Translations under genes and position numbers: made by a program | NCBI GenBank assembly: GCA_023390655.1 | Contig: JAEWCL010000024.1 | Location: 1 to 64,000 of the forward strand | Direction: 5' to 3' | Length of the DNA: 64,000 bases | Source of the DNA: Bacillota bacterium | Lineage (GTDB): Bacteria; Bacillota; Clostridia; Christensenellales; CAG-138 | The notes under the pieces: generated by a model | What the model was told of the DNA's origin: nothing | The model's input: only the letters and a program-made list of their open reading frames with translations | Databases searched by the model: none | Part shown: piece after piece, positions 16,149 through 24,987 of the stretch | Layout of the letters: every line of letters starts with the position of its first letter | Position numbering within the stretch: the first letter of the stretch is position 1

Positions 16149-18572
16149 TTAGCAGGACTCCCCGCATGCATCCGTATCTTCGGAAGAGTATTCCTGCTTG
16201 AAGATTTCTGCGCTCTCTTCCCTATCGGTCTTGATTTGAAAACGGCCTACCAGTTCCTTTAGCAGCTCCGCCTGTCCGGAAAGCTCTTCGCTTGCGGCGG
16301 CTGTCTCCTCCGCCGTGGCGGAGTTCGCCTTTACCACGTAAGAAAGCTGGGAGATGTTTTGATCCACCTGCGCGATGCCTGCCGCCTGTTCATCGGAAGC
16401 TTTTGCAATGACGCCGATGAGCGCCGCCTCCTGTTCAATGCTCTGCACCATTTCCGTCAGCACCTGCGCTGTCAGGTGGAGGCTCTCGCCGCCCGCCTGC
16501 GCCTTGTTGAGCGCACTGTGTACCATACCCGCCGTTTCTTGAGCCGCCTGCGCGCTGCGTGCAGCAAGGCTCCTGACCTCTTCTGCGACCACGGCAAAGC
16601 CTTTTCCGTATGATCCCGCATGCGCTGCCTCCACCGCGGCGTTGAGAGCAAGAATATTTGTCTGGAACGCGATTTCATCAATCACGCGGATCACCTGGGA
16701 AATCTCTTTGCAGGCTGCGGATATCTCCTGCATTGCCGCCTGCGTGTTCTTCATTTGCCCTTCGCCGCGCTTCGCGCGTGCTATGGCGGCAAGCGAGAGC
16801 GCTTTTGCATCTCCTGCATGTCCTACGTTTTCCTGCGTCTGCGCGGATATCCCGGCCATCGCGGATGTCAGCGCGCTGATTGCCTCCGCCTGCTCCGCAG
16901 CGCCCTCTGAGACCACCTGGCTGCCCACGGATACCTGCCGGGTACCTGCCGCCACCTGCTCCGCGGCAACGCCGATATTGCCGATGACCTCATTCATGGC
17001 ATAGATAATGGTGTTGATGGACAGCTTGAGCGCATCAAATGCCCCCGCATACTCCCGTGTGAGTTCCGCCGAAAGATCGCCTTGTGCAACACGCTGCAGC
17101 ATGGAGGAGATTTCAGCAATATAGGATGCGATGCCCTCCATAGAGCCATTGAGCGATTGCTGCATCTCTGAAAAATCACCCGCATATTCCCCTGTAAACC
17201 TGTCTTCAAGGTTTCCCTTTAACAGGCTGTTGAGCATCCGGCTGACCTGCGCCATCGGCTCGGTCAGCGCGTCGATTGTCCGGTTAATGCCCGCGATCAG
17301 CGCGCGGTAAGCGCCCCTGTGCCGCGCTTCCTCCGCACGTATGGAGAGATTGCCTGAAAGCGCCGCCTCTGTCAATGCGCCCGTTTCCAAAAGCAACGAT
17401 ACAAGCGTATCACGCACGCGTGTGACAGAATGGCCGATATCCGCTAGCTCGTCGTTGGTGCGTACATCAAGCTCCCCATTCAGGTTGCCTTCCATAAGTT
17501 GTTCGGAGAACCGCACGATTTCCCCAACAGGCCTGAGCGCGCGCCTGAACAACAGCGAGGCGGCAACGCCAAAGCAGGCGATCCCGCCCAGAAGCAGAAA
17601 CGGCATGCTGCGGAACTCACTTAATATCCTGCCGGAAGGCTCCTGTTGCTCCACCACCAGCACACTCACGATACGCTCCTGTATGCCGGGGACCTGCAGG
17701 GGATACACAAACAGATAGAGCGGCGCGCCACCGGCACTTTTATATTGATCGAGAAGCGCTCCTTCCGTGCGGCCGGCGGACGCATGGACTTCCTCCGCCC
17801 CCGCTTCGCCGCTTTTTAGCAGGGATGTTCCAATTGCTTCTTTCCTCTTTGTATGGGCAAGATATGAGCCCTCTGCTGTCATCAGGTATGCATAAGAGGA
17901 CGCATAGCCGCCATCGTCATATTGCAAGGCGTCTACCGCGCCCGCAAGCACATCGAGAACCGCGACGCCCAGGAAATTGCCCTGCTCATCTAAAATCGGC
18001 TCGCATACACTCACGATGCTGACCGTCTCTTTTTTCTTGGTTTCATAAGCGTAGGGTTCCGTAATGTGGGGCGATTTTGTCTCGCCGCATCTGGCGTAAT
18101 ATTCCATAGCGGTATAGGCCGCCGCATTCTGAAACACTTCGGTCATCAGCGTATCTCCATTCCGCACAACGCGTATGGAAACGCCCTTTGGCGTATCCGG
18201 CAGGAACCTATCCGGCACAAAAGCGGCATGGGCGGAGTACACGCGTTCTTCCTTGAGCGTCTCGCGCAGCAGCTTTTCTATGGAGTCCTCGGTCTGCCAC
18301 GCGCTTTTTGCATCCGTACGGAGGATATTGAATGTCTGCGCCAGCGTCTTTGCCTTGGTATCAATGCCAAGAAAGAACTCGCCCGCGAGGGTGGCGTTGT
18401 TCTTTGCAATCGTCCCCAGTGTTTCCCGCGCGCGGCTGACCGTTGAACGGGAAAGAAGGTACCCCGCGCCTATTGCAGCCGCGGCGAATATCAGGGTTAA
18501 GAGCAAAATCATCTGCAGGGGAATACGGATAGAGAGCCTGCGCATCAGGCCCTTGAAAGGCGTTTGCTTCAT
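16149..18572 (-). CDS. Methyl-accepting chemotaxis protein with extracellular sensor
   Basis: This 807-residue chemoreceptor has a membrane segment at about 15-40 (IPLQMILLLTLIFAAAAIG), a periplasmic-side sensor of about 280 residues that looks like a Cache domain, and a second membrane segment near 325-350 (PFLLLGGIACFGVAASLLF). HAMP-like repeats follow, then the signalling domain with the tip IDEIAFQTNILALNAAVEAA. ATG at 18572 was chosen because GAGGTG precedes it; the ATG at 18584 overlaps that site. It is a single gene whose ligand is unknown. Confidence 0.92.
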   Translation of the reverse strand: MKQTPFKGLMRRLSIRIPLQMILLLTLIFAAAAIGAGYLLSRSTVSRARETLGTIAKNNATLAGEFFLGIDTKAKTLAQTFNILRTDAKSAWQTEDSIEKLLRETLKEERVYSAHAAFVPDRFLPDTPKGVSIRVVRNGDTLMTEVFQNAAAYTAMEYYARCGETKSPHITEPYAYETKKKETVSIVSVCEPILDEQGNFLGVAVLDVLAGAVDALQYDDGGYASSYAYLMTAEGSYLAHTKRKEAIGTSLLKSGEAGAEEVHASAGRTEGALLDQYKSAGGAPLYLFVYPLQVPGIQERIVSVLVVEQQEPSGRILSEFRSMPFLLLGGIACFGVAASLLFRRALRPVGEIVRFSEQLMEGNLNGELDVRTNDELADIGHSVTRVRDTLVSLLLETGALTEAALSGNLSIRAEEARHRGAYRALIAGINRTIDALTEPMAQVSRMLNSLLKGNLEDRFTGEYAGDFSEMQQSLNGSMEGIASYIAEISSMLQRVAQGDLSAELTREYAGAFDALKLSINTIIYAMNEVIGNIGVAAEQVAAGTRQVSVGSQVVSEGAAEQAEAISALTSAMAGISAQTQENVGHAGDAKALSLAAIARAKRGEGQMKNTQAAMQEISAACKEISQVIRVIDEIAFQTNILALNAAVEAAHAGSYGKGFAVVAEEVRSLAARSAQAAQETAGMVHSALNKAQAGGESLHLTAQVLTEMVQSIEQEAALIGVIAKASDEQAAGIAQVDQNISQLSYVVKANSATAEETAAASEELSGQAELLKELVGRFQIKTDREESAEIFKQEYSSEDTDACGESC

Positions 18573-18813
18573 ATCGCACCTCATTTTTTCATTACCAGTT
18601 CATCATCGGGATATCCGTGTAAAGGGCAAACCGCCATTTCTGTAAAACATAGATCAAGGGGGCGCATCCGCCAATTGTTATGATCAAAGAAATGAAACAA
18701 AATGTGAATAATACATGCTTTACCCGTCATTTGCACTCTGCCAGCTACAAAAACCGCGCGATGTACGGTATCATAATGATCATCGGATTTATTCTTATAG
18801 AAGGAGTGGCGCC

Positions 18814-20370
18814 ATGAAAAAGGTAATTGTCATCGGAGCGGGTGTCTCCGGCCTGTCCGCCGCCGCCCGTCTGCAGTTTGCCGGGTATCAGGTGACGCTT
18901 CTGGAAAAAGAGGCGGCATCTGGCGGCAGGATGCAGCAGGTCTCCGGGGACGGATTTTCCTTTGATCTTGGCCCCACCATGGTCGTGATGCCCGCACTCT
19001 ACCGTGAGGCCTTTGAGGCCTGCAACAAAAACCCGGACGACTATATTCTGATGGAACGCGTGGAGCCCATGCTCACACTGCAGTTTCAAAACCACGATCC
19101 GCTTGTGTTTTCCGGAGATATCGTAGAACTGACCCGCACGCTTGAACATATTGGCGGGCGGGATACGCAGGGGTATTTTTCCCACCTTGCGGGCGCCTAT
19201 GGGCGTTACCTTGTTGCAAAAAACCACTTCCTCTCCCGTTCTTTCCGCGGCCCGTGGGATTTCCTGCATCCAAAAGCCATTTACCACGGCCTGCGCCTGC
19301 GCACGCTCGGCCGCGCATACGCGTCCATACCCCGCTTTGTCAAAGATGACCGGCTGAAAAAGGCTTTGGCATTCCACACGCTCTACACCGGCGCCGCGAA
19401 GCTCGACATCCCTCCGCTGTACGCCGTTCTTCCCATGATCCAACTGCTGTACGGGGTGTGGTTCATCAAGGGCGGAATGCGTACAATGGCAGAAGGCTTA
19501 AAACGCCTGTTTCTGGAACTGGGCGGAAAGCTGCAGCTCAATAAAAACGTAGAAGAAATTCTAATCCGGCAGGGGCGTGCATGCGGCGTGCGCGCCAATG
19601 GAATGACCATACCGGCGGACTATGTCGTATGCAGTGCGGATTTTCCGTATGCGGTCCGGAACCTGATTGCCCGGCCGGAAAACCGGGGCAGCTATACGGA
19701 CAAACTCCTTTCCAAACTGGAATACTCCTGCTCCGGTTTTGTACTCTATTTGGGACTTAACAAAAAATATCCGGTCCAATCCCTGCACACCTTCCGCTTT
19801 GCGGGTGACTTTTCAGGCAATGTGGCGGATCTCTTTGACCGCAGGCAATTGCCGTGGAACCCTTCCTTTTCCCTGTATGTGCCAAGCATTTTGGATGCCT
19901 CCCTTGCGCCGGAAGGCTGCGAGGCGCTCTATGTGTTCGTTCCCGTGCCCGGGCTTTCCGGCCGCACGATCTCCTGGGACGAAGCGGCGGTACAGACGTA
20001 CCGGGATCAAATCATCCAGCTTCTTGAGAAAGAAACGCCATTCTCGGATATCAGCGAACACATCGTATTTGAGCGCCGTTTCACCCCGGAGGATTTTGAA
20101 AACCGTTTTAATGCCATGCACGGCGCGGTCTTCGGCCTGAATCCTACATCGCGGCAGAGCGACTATTTCCGCCCCCATAACAAATTCGGCGGATGCGAAA
20201 AGCTGTATTTCTGCGGCGGCAGCACGCACCCCGGCGCAGGTGTGCCCCTTGCTTTGACAAGCGCCAGGCTGGCCGCCGAAGAGCTGATGCGCGACGACCG
20301 CAGAGGTGAAGCGGCATCCCGCCCAAAAATAGCGGGGACCCTGCCGTTTCGCAGGAAAGAGGGCCCATAA
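18814..20370 (+). CDS. Phytoene-desaturase-like FAD oxidoreductase (CrtI family)
   Basis: The protein has 518 residues. The start at 18814 follows AAGGAG. Dinucleotide-binding motif GAGVSGLSAAARLQFAGYQV is at 7-26, then GGRMQQ and DLGPTMVVMP. The C-terminal FAD motif is YFCGGSTHPGAGVPL. CrtI-type enzymes desaturate, isomerise or oxidise polyprenyl chains; substrate cannot be read from sequence. Its stop shares a base with the start of a polyprenol-kinase-like gene, and a DUF92 gene follows, so the set probably acts on an isoprenoid. No prenyl synthase or phytoene synthase is in the window. Confidence 0.85.
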   Translation: MKKVIVIGAGVSGLSAAARLQFAGYQVTLLEKEAASGGRMQQVSGDGFSFDLGPTMVVMPALYREAFEACNKNPDDYILMERVEPMLTLQFQNHDPLVFSGDIVELTRTLEHIGGRDTQGYFSHLAGAYGRYLVAKNHFLSRSFRGPWDFLHPKAIYHGLRLRTLGRAYASIPRFVKDDRLKKALAFHTLYTGAAKLDIPPLYAVLPMIQLLYGVWFIKGGMRTMAEGLKRLFLELGGKLQLNKNVEEILIRQGRACGVRANGMTIPADYVVCSADFPYAVRNLIARPENRGSYTDKLLSKLEYSCSGFVLYLGLNKKYPVQSLHTFRFAGDFSGNVADLFDRRQLPWNPSFSLYVPSILDASLAPEGCEALYVFVPVPGLSGRTISWDEAAVQTYRDQIIQLLEKETPFSDISEHIVFERRFTPEDFENRFNAMHGAVFGLNPTSRQSDYFRPHNKFGGCEKLYFCGGSTHPGAGVPLALTSARLAAEELMRDDRRGEAASRPKIAGTLPFRRKEGP

Positions 20371-21023
20371 TGCAGGTTTGGGGATTGTTCGTTTCTCTGG
20401 CCTTTGTATGCCTGATCCTTGGAATCTCCGCGCTGCTGCAAAAAAAAGGCCTGCTGTGCGCTGTAGGCGCGCGTAAATTCATCCACATCAGCGTATCCAA
20501 CTGGTGGCTCATCGCAATGGCATTTTTTAAAACGCCGATTTGGGCCGCTATCGTTCCGGCGCTGTTCATCCTGGTCAATACGCTCAGCCACCGGTACCGG
20601 CTGATTCCCGCCATGGAGCGCGGAAAAGACGCGGGCTATGGTACTGTTTACTATGCTGTTTCGCTCACCATACTCGCGCTGTTTGCCTTTGGTCCATTGA
20701 GCCGCCCATATGTCGGCGCTCTGGGCATCTTCTCCATGGGGTATGGGGATGGCATTGCCGCCGTTGCGGGACAGCGGTATGGAAAGAGAACATACCGTAT
20801 CTGGCGCACAGAAAAAAGCTACATCGGCAGCGCCGCCATGTTCCTGTTTTCCTATGCCGCCTGCCTGCTGGTCCTGCTCTCTACCGGAAGGCATGCGCCG
20901 TTTCCCGCACTGGTGCTTGCATCAGCCGCAACGGTATTGGAAGCCGTAACGCCGCTTGAGCTTGATAACCTCACGGTGCCGCTTGGCGTCTCCCTGCTGT
21001 ACCAGCTGTTGTTTTTTATCTGA
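20370..21023 (+). CDS. Phytol/dolichol-kinase-like membrane protein
   Basis: This 217-residue polytopic protein has about six hydrophobic segments. It shows ARKFIHISVSNWW near 34-46 and SMGYGDGIAAVAGQRYGK, the nucleotide-binding signature of CTP-dependent polyprenol/phytol kinases (VTE5/SEC59 type, related to CdsA). ELDNLTVPL near the end is also typical. The ATG overlaps the previous stop (TAATG). It is expected to phosphorylate an isoprenoid alcohol; substrate inferred only. Confidence 0.75.
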   Translation: MQVWGLFVSLAFVCLILGISALLQKKGLLCAVGARKFIHISVSNWWLIAMAFFKTPIWAAIVPALFILVNTLSHRYRLIPAMERGKDAGYGTVYYAVSLTILALFAFGPLSRPYVGALGIFSMGYGDGIAAVAGQRYGKRTYRIWRTEKSYIGSAAMFLFSYAACLLVLLSTGRHAPFPALVLASAATVLEAVTPLELDNLTVPLGVSLLYQLLFFI

Positions 21024-21055
21024 TCTTTATAATTTCTCCATTTAAGGAGCGCGGT

Positions 21056-21862
21056 ATGCTGTTTGACGTTATGATCGGCTTTCTGGGGAGTCTCCTCATC
21101 GCCGGTTTTTCCATAAAAAAAAGATTGCTGACCGCGTGGGGCGCTGTACTGAGCGTTATCGCCGGCACACTTTACGGCCTGTTTGGCAGCTGGCGGCTAT
21201 GGATGCTGTTGATCCTGTTCTTTCTAAGCGCCAATCTCATTTCCCGCGTACGGGACAGATCCGTTCCCACCGACGGCAAACTGAAGAAGGATGGCCCCCG
21301 GAACGCTTACCAGGTGCTTTGCAACAGCATCCCCGCCCTCATCTGCGGCGCGCTCTTCTTTTTTACAGGCAACCGGCTCTATCTTGTGATTGCCTGCGGC
21401 GCGATCGCGTCTGCGACCGCCGATACCTGGGCCTCCGAAATCGGCATCTTAAGCAGGCGGCTGCCCGTCTCCATCCTGACCGGCAGGCCCATGGGAAAGG
21501 GGCTTTCCGGCGGGGTAAGCGCGCTTGGGCTTTTCTCCACCCTGCTCGGTTCCTCTTTTATAGCGCTTGCCGCACTGCTTTTATACGGGCAGGCCTTGCT
21601 GCTTAGAGAAACGCAATGGAACACGTTTTTCCTTATCACCGTATGCGGCGTATTCGGTTCCCTCATCGACAGCTTTCTTGGCGCGACCGTACAGGCGAAA
21701 TACCGGTGCGCCGATACGGACATGATTGTGGAAAAGCGGCTTCCGGGGGAGGGGTGCGCTCTTGTTTCCGGCGTCGCCTGGGTCAACAACGATCTTGTCA
21801 ATATGACAAGCGGCCTGCTTGCATGCGTTTTATGTATCCTGCTGGGCTGGCCTGCGTTATAG
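21056..21862 (+). CDS. DUF92 membrane protein, VTE6-like
   Basis: This 268-residue polytopic DUF92 protein has the family core KKDGPRNAYQVLCNS, SATADTWASEIGIL, GKGLSGGVSALG and an ending WVNNDLVNM. The plant homologue VTE6 phosphorylates phytyl phosphate to the diphosphate. Together with the preceding VTE5-like kinase this suggests two-step activation of an isoprenoid alcohol. AAGGAG precedes the ATG. The stop codon overlaps the convergent VanY gene (TTATAG, 21857-21862). Confidence 0.82.
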   Translation: MLFDVMIGFLGSLLIAGFSIKKRLLTAWGAVLSVIAGTLYGLFGSWRLWMLLILFFLSANLISRVRDRSVPTDGKLKKDGPRNAYQVLCNSIPALICGALFFFTGNRLYLVIACGAIASATADTWASEIGILSRRLPVSILTGRPMGKGLSGGVSALGLFSTLLGSSFIALAALLLYGQALLLRETQWNTFFLITVCGVFGSLIDSFLGATVQAKYRCADTDMIVEKRLPGEGCALVSGVAWVNNDLVNMTSGLLACVLCILLGWPAL

Positions 21863-22669
21863 GGAACGGCCTACTCTCCGGGGATAGAATACAGGTTTCT
21901 CCGCGGAAAGGGCATCCCGGATCAGGTACGTCGCCCAGTATTCATGATAGGTGACAATACCTTTCTGCTTCATATCCGTTGCGATCTCCACACCGATATA
22001 GCGCCAGTGCCACGGTTCAAATCCAAACCCGGTGATTTCCGATCGCCCCTTGGGATAGCTCAAAATGAACCCGTACCGGTAGGCGTGCTGCCTGAGCCAC
22101 GCGTATTCGCGCGTCTTTTCATAATCGTATTCCCCCAGGGTTTTATAGGTCACGTTCTTTTTGCGCAGGTCAAACGCAAGTCCCGTCTGGTGCTCGGAAT
22201 GCCCCGGCCAGGCATACCACAGGCTATTCGCGCTGCCTCGCTTCTTGTTGATTCGATATCCCGCCTTGATATAAAGCTGCAGCCCTTCCTTTTCCATATC
22301 CTTTGCCATACCTAAAAACGCCTTGTAGCAATCCTCCCGCAGGGTGACGCCGCTTTGCGCGTAGTTCCGGTCCACCTTCACAAGATTTTTCGGCTTATAG
22401 CCGGTCGGCAGCGCGTAATGCTTGCTCACAAATACGTCCACACGCTCGGGCTGTGCGATCTGGACGGTATTTTTATAATTGGGCTGATCCAGCCCCAAAT
22501 TGACTGTTATCAACACATCCTCGTATTCCATGCCCGGATTCTTCTTTAGAAAGGCAGCATACCTTGGTTCATACGCCTCTATATAATTGTCCGGATTGTT
22601 GCGCGCATAGGAAGCCGTCCACACAAACACCCCTATGAGTACAATCACGACGCTCAACATTTTTTTCAT
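21857..22669 (-). CDS. D-alanyl-D-alanine carboxypeptidase, VanY/M15B family
   Basis: In this 270-residue protein, residues 1-22 are an uncleaved or cleavable signal segment (MLSVVIVLIGVFVWTAS). Zinc-peptidase motifs are PGHSEHQTGLAFDL (His and Asp ligands) and EPWHWRYIG (catalytic Glu and His ligand), both intact. It trims the terminal D-Ala of peptidoglycan stems outside the membrane. It has no van resistance neighbours, so it is a housekeeping or sporulation enzyme rather than a resistance gene. Confidence 0.92.
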   Translation of the reverse strand: MKKMLSVVIVLIGVFVWTASYARNNPDNYIEAYEPRYAAFLKKNPGMEYEDVLITVNLGLDQPNYKNTVQIAQPERVDVFVSKHYALPTGYKPKNLVKVDRNYAQSGVTLREDCYKAFLGMAKDMEKEGLQLYIKAGYRINKKRGSANSLWYAWPGHSEHQTGLAFDLRKKNVTYKTLGEYDYEKTREYAWLRQHAYRYGFILSYPKGRSEITGFGFEPWHWRYIGVEIATDMKQKGIVTYHEYWATYLIRDALSAEKPVFYPRRVGRSL

Positions 22670-22794
22670 AAGCCACCCCTGATGCCGTGCGGCAAGTTCC
22701 GTTCAGAGTCCATACGGCAGGCTTATTGTGTGCGCGTATGGCTCCGCTTCATGCAAGCGCCGCCATCCATAATCACCCAATATAGCGCGGGTAC

Positions 22795-22822
22795 TTGTTT
22801 TATACAGGCCAACTGGTATAAT
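22795..22822 (+). promoter_or_regulatory. Sigma-A promoter of the MATE gene
   Basis: TTGTTT (22795-22800), a 16-base spacer and consensus TATAAT (22817-22822), 39 bases upstream of the ATG. Confidence 0.65.
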
Positions 22823-22861
22823 TACTCCTTAAGCGATCAAAAACAGGAAAGCGAGAAGGCA

Positions 22862-24265
22862 ATGGAGCAAACGACGCGAACGCAAAACAAAATGGGGGTC
22901 ATGCCGGTGGGCAGGCTGTTGCTCGGCATGTCCGCACCCGTCATGCTCTCCATGTTCATACAAGCCTGTTACAACATTGTGGACAGCATCTTTGTGGCGC
23001 AATTGAGCGAAAACGCGCTGACGGCGGTCTCTTTGGCGTTTCCGATGCAGATGCTGATGATTTCCGTAGCGGTAGGCACGGGCATCGGCATGAATTCGCT
23101 CATCTCCCGCCGTTTGGGGGAACGACGCTTTGAAGAGGCGAACCTCGCCGCGTCAAACGGGCTGTTCCTCTTAGCATTGAGCGCAATCGTATTTGCGATC
23201 TTCGGCCTGACGCTGACAAAGCCGTTTTTTCAATTGTTTACGGACGACCCTGAAATCCTGCAGATGGGTGTGGACTACCTTTCCATCTGCATGATCTACT
23301 GTTTGAGCGTCTTCCTGCAGATCGGCTGCGAGCGCATCCTGCAGGCCACAGGAAATACGCTCTACCCCATGCTCATGCAACTGGCCGGTGCCATCACCAA
23401 CATCATACTGGACCCTATCCTGATATTCGGTTATTTCGGGTTCCCGGCCATGGGCGTTTCTGGTGCCGCCATCGCAACGGTCGCAGGGCAGCTCGTTGGG
23501 ATGCTCTTCAGCTTCTGCCTGATCTTCATGAAGGAGCACGAGGTGAAGGTGCGCATCCACAGCTTCCGCCCAAACCTGCGCCTGATCGGCGAAATTTATG
23601 CGGTAGGCGCGCCGTCCATCGTCATGCAGTCCATCGGCACCGTCATGACGTTCGGCCTCAACAAAATCCTGATCCTGTTTACGCCGACGGCGGTATCGGT
23701 GCTGGGTATCTATTTTAAAATGAATTCCTTCGTGTTCATGCCCGTGTTTGCGCTCAACGGCGCATCCATGAGCATCATTGCCTACAACTTCGGCGCGCGG
23801 CAAAAAAAGCGCGTGACGGATACGCTAAAGACCACGATCCTGTACGGCTTGATTATTATGGGCGTGGGCGTTCTATTGTTCCAATTCTTTGCGGAAGAAA
23901 TGCTGCTGCTGTTTAAGGCGTCTCCTGAAATGCTGCACATCGGCATCCCCGCGCTGCGCATCATCAGCGCCGGCTTCCCGGGCGCCGCGATCGGCATCGC
24001 CTGTTCTACGTTCTTCCAGGCAGTCGGAAAGGGGACGATGAGCCTGTTGATGAGCGCGGTCCGTCAGCTCATTGCCATCCTCCCGGTTGCGTACCTGTTT
24101 GCAAGGCTGTTCGGGCTTTCGGCGGTATGGTTTGCGTTCCCCGTCTCGGAGATTGTGGCGTTTGCATTATGCATGCTCCTGCTCACTTCCGTACACCGCA
24201 CAATGATCCGCCCGCTTGACGATCTGCTGCCGGAGGAAGGCATGGCGGAACTACAGCCTGAATAA
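22862..24265 (+). CDS. MATE family efflux transporter
   Basis: This 467-residue transporter has twelve predicted membrane helices in two halves: SAPVMLSMFIQACYNIVDSIFVAQL near 26-50 starts the first, and GAPSIVMQSIGTVMTFG starts the second. It is a Na+ or H+ antiporter exporting drugs or metabolites. ATG at 22862 lies after the promoter; the longer frame would start before it. Substrate unknown; a terminator follows. Confidence 0.9.
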   Translation: MEQTTRTQNKMGVMPVGRLLLGMSAPVMLSMFIQACYNIVDSIFVAQLSENALTAVSLAFPMQMLMISVAVGTGIGMNSLISRRLGERRFEEANLAASNGLFLLALSAIVFAIFGLTLTKPFFQLFTDDPEILQMGVDYLSICMIYCLSVFLQIGCERILQATGNTLYPMLMQLAGAITNIILDPILIFGYFGFPAMGVSGAAIATVAGQLVGMLFSFCLIFMKEHEVKVRIHSFRPNLRLIGEIYAVGAPSIVMQSIGTVMTFGLNKILILFTPTAVSVLGIYFKMNSFVFMPVFALNGASMSIIAYNFGARQKKRVTDTLKTTILYGLIIMGVGVLLFQFFAEEMLLLFKASPEMLHIGIPALRIISAGFPGAAIGIACSTFFQAVGKGTMSLLMSAVRQLIAILPVAYLFARLFGLSAVWFAFPVSEIVAFALCMLLLTSVHRTMIRPLDDLLPEEGMAELQPE

Positions 24266-24280
24266 GGACAGATAGACATA

Positions 24281-24311
24281 CAGCCCGCAGACATATTCTG
24301 CGGGCTGTTTT
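24281..24311. terminator. Terminator after the MATE gene
   Basis: CAGCCCGCAGA pairs with TCTGCGGGCTG around a 5-base loop, followed by TTTT. It lies between convergent genes. Confidence 0.8.
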
Positions 24312-24359
24312 CATCTTCAAACAGTCAGAGATTTGATACGGGAGGATGGGAAAGCAGTC

Positions 24360-24755
24360 TCAGCCTTTTTGCGCAAACTCCACCTTTTCTCCATTAGCGC
24401 CGTATACAATAAACCAGCGGAGGTTGTGAGGAGGCCAATACGTGGACGTGTTCACGCAATCTTCCATAAAGCGCATCCCCATCGCCTTACATTGCACAAA
24501 GGCTGCGTCCACATCGCTTACTTCTATGGCGATATGATCAAACGCCCCGGCTTTTCCGGCAATCTCCAGCCGTTCAAACACTTCAATCTTCAGGTTGCTC
24601 AATAAAATATGCACGACCCGGATCGGGCGGCCCTCGTCCTCATCCGCCTTTTCGAGTACGACTGTCCCACCCAGCGACTCATAGAATTTGATGGTAGCGT
24701 CCATGTCGGTTGTGGGAAGGCCGATGTGGTGAAACCCTGTCAAAAGCTCTTTCAT
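24360..24755 (-). CDS. VOC (glyoxalase/dioxygenase-fold) protein
   Basis: This 131-residue single vicinal-oxygen-chelate domain has FHHIGLPTTDMDATIKFYESLGG at the start (first metal His), DHIAIEVSDVD in the middle and GEKVEFAQKG at the end. The start at 24755 has AAGGAGG 8 bases upstream. Family roles include glyoxalase and lactoyl-type epimerase chemistry; the specific reaction is unknown. Confidence 0.82.
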   Translation of the reverse strand: MKELLTGFHHIGLPTTDMDATIKFYESLGGTVVLEKADEDEGRPIRVVHILLSNLKIEVFERLEIAGKAGAFDHIAIEVSDVDAAFVQCKAMGMRFMEDCVNTSTYWPPHNLRWFIVYGANGEKVEFAQKG

Positions 24756-24914
24756 GAGGGAAACCTCCTTGTTGCTTGAAACATGCGCCCGATGCCTGCA
24801 TAGCATCCGGCACAGGAATTCAGCATTTTAAAAAGACATCTTTCCCAATTATAGGAGCTTTTCGTTTGTGATGCAACCTATTTGCCGTCTTATCGAGAAC
24901 CGCTTCCCTACCTG

Positions 24915-24939
24915 AAATAAAAACGTTTTGGTATTGACA
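24915..24939 (+). promoter_or_regulatory. Candidate LacI operator next to the lacI -35
   Basis: AAATAAAAACGTTTTG (24915-24930) contains the palindrome AAAACGTTTT, typical of LacI-family sites, and abuts TTGACA at 24934-24939. The 13-mer AAATAAAAACGTT recurs in the leader of the transketolase operon (34555-34570, minus), pointing to one regulon with autoregulation. No good -10 is visible 17 bases after TTGACA. Confidence 0.5.
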
Positions 24940-24987
24940 ATTTTCCTGCCAACCAGCAAGATATTAATATAAACTTTGGGGTTTAAT

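Noticed and set aside
21857..22669. VanY peptidase as part of a vancomycin resistance cluster.
   Set aside because: No vanHAX, vanS or vanR neighbours; VanY-type carboxypeptidases are common housekeeping enzymes.
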